DNA of 64,000 nucleotides, from NCBI GenBank assembly GCA_905147135.1, contig LR990058.1, positions 15,227,349 through 15,291,348 of the forward strand. The letters are read 5' to 3'. The notes under the pieces were generated by a model. It did no database searches, was not told the origin of the DNA, and saw only the letters and a program-made list of their open reading frames with translations. The position numbers and the translations under genes are program-made. Shown here piece by piece: positions 10,601 to 22,600 of the stretch. Numbering within the stretch: the first letter of the stretch is position 1; the number at the start of each line of letters is the position of its first letter. Origin of the DNA: Blastobasis lacticolella. Taxonomy: Eukaryota; Arthropoda; Insecta; Lepidoptera; Blastobasidae.

Positions 10601-13600
10601 CGGCCGTGTCGTGTGGTGTCCGGCAGAGTAGAATAGCACCAACCCCTTACACTCGTGAGAGTCGTACAAAGCGACTTTTCGAGGCAAAAGATCTAGAGTC
10701 TCCGTAGGATGGATAATGGGCAGCAGCGTTTTCAATTTTTATTTTTACATTGCTACGATCTTCAACCCGCCTGCCAAGCGTGGATTATGGCAATAACCTC
10801 TCCTCTCGCGGGAGTCCTGCAGTGGACTGTTATGGGCTGTGATGATGATGATGATATGACAGGCGCACAAAGACACAGTTCACAAGCGGATGGTGCTTCT
10901 ACGACATTCTACGACCTAGGAGTGCGATTATGTACGATAGAGCAGGATTTCGCAAAGTGGGGTACGCGAACTCCTAGAGGTTCGCCATTCCGTGAAGGGC
11001 CCTGCATGTTTGCGCAAAGCGATGAATTTCCATTTACCTTTCGTTACAACATACTAATATGAGAGTGTGATTTCACACCTGGTCATGTATAGTAAAAACG
11101 AAATACAGAAATCAACTTGATGCTGAGTCAGAATTAAGGTGAAAATTGTCCAGAATTACTTCTAAAATTTACATCATTTGCGACATAACATAAGCTCACC
11201 CATCAATTAATATTAAAAAGATATTTTTTTGGCATTGCATTCGTTGCATGTTATTAAAATAAACAGACAAGTTTATTATTTTCTTTAGGGTTTCATCTGG
11301 AAATTTTGACAGGGGTTAGTGAAGCCGTAAGTTTGAGAAACCCTGCCATAGAGTATAGATAAATTTATAAATTATCTCATTTCACACGGCTGATCTGATG
11401 AATATTTGTCCTAAAATATAGAATCCCGCTAACATATTGATAACTGCTAGTCTCCATCTAGTTGAATTACGGTGAGGGAAAACATCGTGATGAAACCTGC
11501 ACATTCAGGCGACTGGATGTGTAACCATGATCCAATCTGGTCGGGTTCCCCTGGTAGCAGGGTCATGGAGGTCAGATGGCAGTCGCTCCACTGTAATTAC
11601 CTGACCTGCCAAATCCTGGATCATGGTCAAGGCGGACCCCGGGCTCTCGTGCGCGGGAGCACAACCGGGACATTAACGCCAAGATGATTATTATTATTAG
11701 TCTGCATCTCTCTCATACTCCGCCACGCTATACATACCCGAGCAACAGTCTCGTTGAAATCTATGCCGAGTATAAACTTTCTATACTCCGTAATGTTGTT
11801 CAGGTTCAGCCGCAAGATTTCTGCAAGAAATCGAAACGGAGTAAGGCGCTGTCGTAATTGGCAACATAAATAATAAATAAATAAATATTCGTTGACAAAT
11901 TCACACAGCGCCATCTAGCCCCAAAGTAAGCAAAGCTTGTGTTATGGGTGCTAGATAACTGGTAAACTACTTATATACTTTTAAATACATACTTGTTATA
12001 CATAGAACACCCAGACCCGTAACAGAAATTAAAATTCGTCATTTCAATTTCTGCCCGGCCGGGAATCGAACCCGGAACATTGTCGTGTGACTATGGTCGT
12101 ATGACAGAGATCGCCCGACCAATAGAAAATATAATATCTTATCATAAGTAGGTACTTTTAAATTTAATCAAAATACATTATTATTATTAAATTATTAATA
12201 TTGTAATAGAATTTATGAAAGTATGTCCGACGACCTAGGGGTCTAAAAATGACACATTGGCGTTTCATAATATCATTAATATTAATTTGTCACAAACTTA
12301 TCTACAACGTCGCTTCTGTTGACATTGACATTACAATTTAAAATGGCGTCACTTAGTTCCAGTATTGGCCAAAGGATCAGATATTGTGGCACACTAATTT
12401 GAATCATAATATGAAATGTGTCCTTTTTACCCACTGAGTTATTCAATTGGTTAACATCCACGCCCCGGCCTGCACGAAGAGGTCCCGGGTTCGATTCCCG
12501 GCCAAGTAGAAATTGAAATTTTAATTTCTGTTATGGGTCTGGATGTCATATATATATATCATCATCATCATCACAGCCCATAACAGTCCACTGCAGGACT
12601 TCGGGCCTCTCCCACGAAAGGGGAGGTCATTGCCATAATCCCCACGCTTGGCAGGCGGGTTGGAGATCGCAGTGTAGTTGATGTAAATCTACCCAGAAAG
12701 ATGCTGCTGTCCACCTTTCGGATTTGTCCCTTAGTCGCCTCTTACGACACCCACGGGAAGAGATGGGGTGGTGCTATTCTTTGAGGTGGCGACACCACAC
12801 ACCACAGTGATATATATATATATAATTATTATAAATATATTTAAAAGTATTTAAGTATATAGGCAAATTAGGCAAAAAATTGTTCAAACATGGATATTTT
12901 AAATAACAAGTGGAAATGTTGAGAATAGTACCCTGATTGACATCCCAAAAGTCCCAAAAAATCTGGTAAATTTCCTGGGGAAAATCCGTAATTTAAAAAG
13001 CCCTACAACCTACCCCACCATACTGACCAACGACCCTGATCGAATTTATTTCATTAACCATCCGGTATCGGGCAGGCGAACGTTTCGGCTGGGTTGGGCG
13101 TGAACGGTGCCAGCAAGACCAGCCTGCTATTCTCACCAACACCAACATCGCCCGTCCTTTCAAAGCTCAGCCCGCTATCGCCCACAGCATAAACCCCCGG
13201 CCCCAGCGACGCCCTTGGCGCGCCCAGCGAGTCGTAGTGCGTGCGTGCGTGTGTGTGTTCATGTGTGTCCAAGCATATTTTCTTTCCTGTTTTCCTCACT
13301 TACCATCACCAACATCGCCGGTCCTTTCAAAGCTCAGCCCGTTCTCCCCCACGGCGCCCACACCCGGCCCCAGCAAAGCCCTTGGCGAGCCCAGCGAGTC
13401 GTAGGCCGCGCCTCGCAACTCGAGCGTGGACTCGTCCCGCCCGACCGGCTGCGATACCAGCGAGCGCGTCGACAGGCAGATCATGGTGATGGGGAGTAGG
13501 ACTTGCTGGGGACAATTAGAATGAGAATTAGAATGAGAGTGAGAATGAGAATGAGAATGAGAATGAGAGTGAGAGTGAGAATGAGAGTGAGAATGAAAAT

Positions 13601-16600
13601 GAAAATGATAATGAAAATAAATATAAAAAGGAATATGAAAGTGAAAATGAAATTGAAAATAAAATTGAAAATGAAAATATGAATTACAATTCAACAAAAA
13701 TGTTAAACCGCAGGTGCGTTGTCACTGTGACGACTAAGATGAAATGCCTCTTGCCTGTAATTGCGCTGGCTACCTCATCCTTCAAACCGGAACACAACAA
13801 TGCAAACAACAATGGAAAAAGATAAGGCGGTGGTACTCACCCAGGCGGACTCCCCACCTGATAAAAGTCTATTAATTGACATAAATAAGTCTATTAATTG
13901 ACATGAATATAATTACACTGTATACATAAGGGAGCACGTCAACCTACCAATAACCAGTATAAAATGACCTAGCATCTCTATACACGCGCACAGCAATGTT
14001 ATCTCCCTTTATACTGGTTTTGGGTAGGTTGATGTACCTACTGCATTCTGTACATATGCTCACCAGTATAAGGAAGGCCCAGGGCGACGCCATCTGGTAG
14101 CGTATCTGCCTGGAGGCCAGCACCGCGAACTGCCGCGCCCACAGCCGCGGGCCCGCCGCCAGCGATGACACCGGGACCGAATCTGGCCAGACACACATAC
14201 ATATATACTTATATATGACGGATCCGGTCAATAGTATGGATGTAGTCAATAGTACGGACTCATGATGAAGAAAACGCGCGTGGGAGTGCGCCCTCTGGTG
14301 GGGCGTGCTGTCAGAGTCTCTTCGGCACGACTCGGGCGGATGGCGGCCTTCTTGGGGCGACCGCTGCCGAGGAGTAACGCGTCTTGAAACTGTCTCAACA
14401 TTTCGTTTGTTTACGTTTGAAATTTGTCTATAGAAAGTGTTATTTACGTTTGAAAATAAAGTAATTTTAAAATCACCTTTGAAATAAGAATGTAAACTAC
14501 TTCAACTGCCTACATTGTAATACCGCTCTAATTTCAAGTAAAATTATAAGTGATGTGCAAAAATGTATCGGAATCAATACAGTGGAGTAAATGTGAACCT
14601 TTTCTTTAATTTATCTGGACGAATACGATCTAATACTAATATCACCACCCTGATGACAATGATCCTGATACACCCCTTTCCTTGGCTAAGGCCGCAGGTA
14701 TTCTAAAACTACGCTCAATCATCATCATTATCATGTCAGTCGGAAAATGCCCAATGCTGGGCATACTCAGAGATCTCCACAAAGGCCGGCCCTATGCCTT
14801 CCGCATCCACCTGGTACCTGCGATCTTTATCAGGTCGCGGTCCACCTTGTGGGAGGCCTACCCTCGCCGCGTCTTCCGGTACGGAGTCCCTCGATAACTG
14901 TGCTGCTCCGTGACTATCGATTCTGTGAGCTATGTGCCCTGCCCAGCGCCACTTAAGCCTGGCAATCTTTCGGCCTATGTCGGTGACATAGATTCGATTG
15001 CTCAATGAGGAAGTTTCCAAATTTTATTTTTCAATTGGGTATACAAATTTGAGTCAAATGAAACAAAACGATGAAAAAAATGTTGAAATATCTCAAGAAA
15101 CAAAAAAGTTATGAGACTTTAAAGTTGCGATTGCAAGAATAATTTCATTAGGGGCGTGAATTCGTGCGTGACGTCACAGCTAGATCGCGGCAGCAATAAT
15201 TTCGCGAAAAAATATGTAAACTTAAATATTGTATAACTCAGTCATTTATGGAGGGATTTCAAAATTTTTTTCACTACCTTGTTAGTTTTGATCTATATTT
15301 TAACACTATGTCATTAAAGATGGCAATATCAATATTAGGAACCTTCCTCATTAATGAGTTTTTAGCTAAGCTAAATGTACCAAATTTGGGAGAGCGACAC
15401 CTCCTAAGACGGTATGCTTACCTAACAGAAAGTCTGTAACCAGCTGTAACCAGTTGTAACCAGCACCCAAGTCAAAGTAAGTACATACATACATAAAGCT
15501 CGCGCCTCTGTCACACAGGTGGAGTAGGCAGAGACTATGGATCGTCACTTTTAATTTCCGAATCTGGAATACGAATCCGTAATCCAAATCCGGAATAAAA
15601 GTCCAGAGTGCGAGTTCGAGTAAATAAAGATTTATAAATAACGCAACAGTTGCTGCAACCTAGGATACTACTTACCTGGGATAGGTAGATTGTCGGTATC
15701 ATCCTCACTGAATTGCGTGTCCACGTTGCTGCACAGCCTGAAAACGAAACCCAAACGTTAAAACTTAAAACTTGTTATTGCAGTTTTTAAGGCTTTTGGC
15801 AGAAAAACCAGATGAAACATTAGCATTACGAGCAAATTGCAGTCTGCTACTGGATATTATGCCTCCCGCTAAGCGCGCCGCTTACACCGGACCAGTTCTG
15901 CCTATACAGTCACTTGCTCAATGTTTTTCTAGGATTTCAATGGGACTTTAATATATGAAACAGCGCCGCGACAGTCTTAAACATTAGTGGATGCCACGAG
16001 TTGAATTAAATTGTGGACGTTTCACCATGATAAAGTCAACTTACCTGAGAAACACCTCCTCCAACGTGGGCATCCCCACGCCAATGGAATCCACGCCCAG
16101 TTCCGAGCGGCGAGTTTCCAATTCCCGGAACAGTGCCGGGAACTTCGCCGCCGCCGCGGCCGGCAACGCGAATTCCGCATGCCTCGGCTCGCAGACTCGC
16201 AGATTGGCTTCCGAGCCCACGGTGGACGTGACGATCTGGGATAGAGCTTCTATCCGGGGGGCTTCCACTGTGGTTAGGGTCAGGCGGTAGCCGCCGCCTG
16301 TACAAGATAAAAAGAATAGTATAGGATAGTTCTTATTTGCATTAAATAAATGGATAGCGAGAGCGAAATTTCGATAGATGCGGGTGTGGGTGGGGTGTAT
16401 TTAATTCCGGTAGATGATGTTACTGTACCATACCATACACCGGGTGTATGGTATTACTTGTGTATATAATTCCGGTAAATGGTGATTATGTGTGTACAGT
16501 AACGGTGCAGCGGGCCGTCTATACAGTGTGGGGGGTGGGGGATGGGGTTACCAAGGTGCCGCTTGAGGTGCATGGGCGTGGCGTGGCAGCGCAGGCGGCC

Positions 16601-19600
16601 GCGGTGCAGCGCCGCCGCGCGGTCTCCGAGCGCGTCCGCCTCCTCCATGAAGTGCGTCGACAGCAGCACCGTGCGCTTGCCGCGGAGAGACTGCGGACAG
16701 GGACACCGTTCTTAGTACGTGGGCACGAAATCGCATCTCATAGACCGCTTGATAAGAAAAATCAGAAATCGTAGTTTATAGTGGCAGACCGAGGAGCAAT
16801 GCGTACGGGACGGTCCTTGATGTTGCAGCCAAAAAATAGTGGCTATGACACCAAGGCTAAAGTGAATAGGCTCTTTTTAAACAGCGTTTGGGTCACCACC
16901 GTACAACCCGCCGAAAATTTAAATCTCATCCGTGCTACCAGAATGAGTGGCGGCCGCGTACGACCACGCCATGGAATTTTACTTTCGCCATTCCTACAGT
17001 GGTGTTTCGAGACCATAACGACCTTCAAGAAACGATCCTTTACCTATCTCAAAGGCCGGCAACGTATTCACTACTCCCCGGGTGGTGTCTATGGGTGGTG
17101 GTGATTGCATACAAGATTTTATGGCACTTATTTTAATTGTAAATGAGAATGTATAAGTGTAAATATGTTTATCTACACTCATAGCGTAATGTTCCAATTT
17201 CATATTCGAAAACAGTCGTTTAAGGATACACTTTTTTCACGCCAGTCCATAAAATTTAAAAAAAATACTTTTCGATACAGCATTTCCCATACTAATTTCA
17301 TTACAGCTGTAACGTAAAATAACTTTTTAATCCTTATGCAACACTTATATTTTTTAAATTCTTATCGGGCGCCCGGACACGGTCAAATGCAGGCTGAATA
17401 CCTAAATGTCTTTAACAAATTCAAAATTCAAATGATCCTGTCTATTTTTGTGAGTAATTATTTTCCCGCTAAACAGAATATTCTTTTCTAATCGTTGTAA
17501 GTTGTCTTTGTGAATGTTTTTTCTTGTTTGAAGCAAATAAATAGATAAATGTGAAAGTAGTGAAGTGAATTTCCCGCCGCTTGATATCCTTGACGCGTAG
17601 ATACAACAACTGACTCGCAGCTTACTTCCAGCAAAGTTGAAAAAATTATAGGTACGCTATTTTAACATAAAAATATGAGTGTAGATAAAGTAGTGTATGC
17701 AACTGCATATAATTAGGTATTAAAACACTCGTGTCAAACTATTATCATACTCGGCTACACTCATGTTTTAATACCCCCTTTTATATGACAGTTGCATAAA
17801 CTACTATTATCTACACTCATAGCGTAATGTTCCAATTTCATATTCGAAAACAGTTGTTTAAGGATACACTTTTTTCACGCCAGTCCATAAAATTTAAAAA
17901 AAATACTTTTCGATACAGCATTTCCCATACTAATTTCATTACAGCTGTATCATAAAATAACTTTTTAATCATTATGCAACACTTATACTTTTTAAATTCT
18001 TGTCGGGCGCCCGGACACGGTCAAATGTAGGCTGAATACCTAAATGTATTTAACAAATTCAAAATTTAAATTCAAAATTCAAATTTTCCTGTCTATATTT
18101 GTGAGTAATTATTTTCCCGCTAAACAGAATATTCTTTTCTAATCGTTGTTAGTTGTGTTCTGTTGTAGGTATCTACGCGTCGAATATATCAAGCGGCGGG
18201 AAATTCACTTCACTACTTTCACATTTATCTATTTATTTGCTTCAAACAAGAAAAAACATTCACAAACTATATAAAATAAATACACACAAATATGAACAGG
18301 ACAATTTTTATTTTGAATTTGAATTTTGAATTTGTCAAAGACATTAAGGTATTCAGCCTACAGATAAAAGACTATCTCACTGATAGAACTCAACGTGTTT
18401 CTATTGACAATATAATTAAATACGGTATTCCCCAAGGAAGTATCCTGGGTCCGATATTGTTCCTAATTTATATTAACGAGTTATGCTCACTCCCTCTTAC
18501 TAATGGTAGAATAATTACATACGCTGACGATACTGCCCTACTTTTTAGCGACAATAGTTGGACCGAAGTTTTCAGACAAGCGCAAGAGGGTTTCTACTCA
18601 GTATCCCGATGGCTCAAGAATAATGCACTTACACTAAATACCGACAAGACCAATTACATGACTTTCTCTTATAATTCCTCTGCCCAGCCTCCAGTAAACA
18701 TGTATAATATTGTTGCTCATTCCTGTCTAACGACCGACCCGCTCAAACAAAATAGTACTTGCTCCTGTCCTAAAATTAGCTCTACCAAGTCAATGACATA
18801 TCTAGGCGTGATTATTGACCAATATTTAAATTTTAAGTTGCATATCGAAGCCCTTACTACAAGAAAGCGTAAATTAATATACGTCTTCAAAAACCTTAGA
18901 CATGCTGCCAATGAGGCTTTACGAAGATCCGTTCACCTTGCGCTGTGCCAATCTTTACTTCTATACTGCATTACAACATGGGGTGGCACACATAAAACAA
19001 CTATTATTGACTTGGAAAGAGCACAAAGAGCTATCTTAAAAGTTAGTTCCTTCCGACCCTTCCGCTATCCGACGACCCAATTGCTACATGAATGTGACGT
19101 TCTTTCAGTTCGTCAATTATTCATTTTGCAAACGGTTATAAAAAAACACTCCCTATTGCCCTTCAATCATGAAACCAGTCATAGACGTGCGGACATGGTG
19201 TGCAACTATGAATTATACCGCACACAGCACTCCCACAGGTTTTTCTGTTTCCTTGGCACTTATCTTTATAACAAATTAAATCGCAACCTAAGTATCCACC
19301 TTATGAATAAATTTAATTGCAAATTAACTATCATAGATTGGTTAAAAGGTAAGTCCTACGAGGAGACAGGGAAAATTCTGGAAGTTGTTGGTTAACTATA
19401 AACATAGTACGTAAGTTTTAGTACTTCAAACTCATCCTACTGTACCCTATTCATACAATTTAAACACTTTATTGTTTCACAAAATACATGTAAGAATTAA
19501 CCTATATATTAAGACCTACTAACCTGGATGAGTAAGATACAAGTACATTTACTTAGTTTAGGTGTCCAAACTATCAATAACTAGAATTAAGTACCTATTA

Positions 19601-22600
19601 TTATTTGTGCAAGAGTTGCAAATATGTAGCCTTCATTTTATTTGTACCCATTTACTGTAAGTAGGTATGTTGTAATTTTTAACTAACTTGTAATTTTTGA
19701 TTAGTTTATTTGAATAAATAAATTTATTACTTTTATTAAAATTTCCCGCCGCTTGACATCCTCGACTCGCAACTGACTCGCAGCTTACTTCCAGCAAAGT
19801 TGAGAAAATTATAGGTACGATATTTTAACATAAAAATATGAGTGTAGATAAAGTAGTGTATGCAACTGCATATAATTAGGTATTAAAACACTCGTGTCAA
19901 ACTATTATCATACTCGGCAACGCCTCGTATGATAAACAGACACTCATATTTTAATACCCCCTTTTATATGACAGTTGCATAAACTACTATTACGTTACAG
20001 CTGTCATGAAAAAATAGTATGGAAAATGCTGTATCGAAAAGCAATATTTTAAAATTTTATAGACTGGCGTGAAAAAAGTGTATCCTTAAACAACTGTTTT
20101 CGAATATGAAATTGGAACATTACGCTATGAGTGTAGATAAACTACTATTATATGACAGTTGCATAAACTACTATTAGTATTTCCACACTAGATGTTTTAT
20201 TTTAAAACCTACTTTACCAGGTACTTTGCTCCTTACAAACGTCCGTTCTGTTTAACAATGTTTTCAATAATTATCTAAATCCCCGGTGACACGGTCAATT
20301 CAGAGAAACATGTGGACAAAAAATTTACAGGGTCACGGTGGAGGTGAGACGGCAGTCGCTCCACTGTAATTACCCGATCTGCCCAACTCTGGATTACGGT
20401 GAAGGCGGACCCCAGGCCCCCAACTACCGCCAAGATGATTATTTACATAAGTCAATCAACACTCACCAGCAACAAATCCCACATCTCCCGCCTGGTCTCC
20501 ACGTCGAGCCCCGACGTGGGCTCGTCCAGCACCAGCACGGCCGCGTCGCCCGCCAGCGCGCACGCCAGCTGCACGCGGCGCCGCATCCCGCCCGACAGCG
20601 GGCCCACCAGCGAGCCCGCCTTGGCGGACAGCCCCACCTCCGACAGCAGCGTGGAGGCGGCGGAGCGCGCCAGCGCCCAGGACTGCCCCTTCAGCTGCGA
20701 GGGGAGAGAGTATAGCCGCGTTAGGGCACCGTCGCCCTGGACTGTGATACGGCCCGCATCCCGCCCGACAGCGGGCCCACCAGCGAGCCCGCCTTGGCGG
20801 ACAGCCCCACCTCCGACAGCAGCGTGGAGGCGGCGGAGCGCGCCAGCGCCCAGGACTGCCCCTTCAGCTGCGAGGGGAGAGAGTATAGCCGCGTTAGGGC
20901 ACCGTCGCCCTGGACTGTGATACGGCCCGCATCCCGCCCGACAGCGGGCCCACCAGCGAGCCCGCCTTGGCGGACAGCCCCACCTCCGACAGCAGCGTGG
21001 AGGCGGCGGAGCGCGCCAGCGCCCAGGACTGCCCCTTCAGCTGCGAGGGGAGAGAGTATAGCCGCGTTAGGGCACCGTCGCCCTGGACTGTGATACGGCC
21101 CGCATCCCGCCCGACAGCGGGCCCACCAGCGAGCCCGCCTTGGCGGACAGCCCCACCTCCGACAGCAGCGTGGAGGCGGCGGAGCGCGCCAGCGCCCAGG
21201 ACTGCCCCTTCAGCTGCGAGGGGAGAGAGTATAGCCGCGTTAGGGCACCGTCGCCCTGGACTGTGATACGGCCCGCATCCCGCCCGACAGTGGGCCCACC
21301 AGCGAGCCCGCCTTGGCGGACAGCCCCACCTCCGACAGCAGCGTGGAGGCGGCGGAGCGCGCCAGCGCCCAGGACTGCCCCTTCAGCTGCGAGGGGAGAG
21401 AGTATAGCCGCGTTAGGGCACCGTCGCCCTGGACTGTGATACGGCCCGCATCCCGCCCGACAGCGGGCCCACCAGCGAGCCCGCCTTGGCGGACAGCCCC
21501 ACCTCCGACAGCAGCGTGGAGGCGGCGGAGCGCGCCAGCGCCCAGGACTGCCCCTTCAGCTGCGAGGGGAGAGAGTATAGCCGCGTTAGGGCACCGTCGC
21601 CCTGGACTGTGATACGGCCCGCATCCCGCCCGACAGCGGGCCCACCAGCGAGCCCGCCTTGGCGGACAGCCCCACCTCCGACAGCAGCGTGGAGGCGGCG
21701 GAGCGCGCCAGCGCCCAGGACTGCCCCTTCAGCTGCGAGGGGAGAGAGTATAGCCGCGTTAGGGCACCGTCGCCCTGGACTGTGATACGGCCCGCATCCC
21801 GCCCGACAGCGGGCCCACCAGCGAGCCCGCCTTGGCGGACAGCCCCACCTCCGACAGCAGCGTGGAGGCGGCGGAGCGCGCCAGCGCCCAGGACTGCCCC
21901 TTCAGCTGCGAGGGGAGAGAGTATAGCCGCGTTAGGGCACCGTCGCCCTGGACTGTGATACGGCCCGCATCCCGCCCGACAGCGGGCCCACCAGCGAGCC
22001 CGCCTTGGCGGACAGCCCCACCTCCGACAGCAGCGTGGAGGCGGCGGAGCGCGCCAGCGCCCAGGACTGCCCCTTCAGCTGCGAGGGGAGAGAGTATAGC
22101 CGCGTTAGGGCACCGTCGCCCTGGACTGTGATACGGCCCGCATCCCGCCCGACAGCGGGCCCACCAGCGAGCCCGCCTTGGCGGACAGCCCCACCTCCGA
22201 CAGCAGCGTGGAGGCGGCGGAGCGCGCCAGCGCCCAGGACTGCCCCTTCAGCTGCGAGGGGAGAGAGTATAGCCGCGTTAGGGCACCGTCGCCCTGGACT
22301 GTGATACGGCCCGCATCCCGCCCGACAGCGGGCCCACCAGCGAGCCCGCCTTGGCGGACAGCCCCACCTCCGACAGCAGCGTGGAGGCGGCGGAGCGCGC
22401 CAGCGCCCAGGACTGCCCCTTCAGCTGCGAGGGGAGAGAGTATAGCCGCGTTAGGGCACCGTCGCCCTGGACTGTGATACGGCCCGCATCCCGCCCGACA
22501 GCGGGCCCACCAGCGAGCCCGCCTTGGCGGACAGCCCCACCTCCGACAGCAGCGTGGAGGCGGCGGAGCGCGCCAGCGCCCAGGACTGCCCCTTCAGCTG

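Noticed and set aside
13296..13697. Minus-strand ORF with a long HSHSHS run
   Set aside because: The His/Ser run is translation of a simple repeat in the intron; only the exon 18 part is coding.
16448..16774. 108-aa plus-strand ORF over exon 14
   Set aside because: Antisense of the H-loop exon, which has clear splice sites and family motifs.
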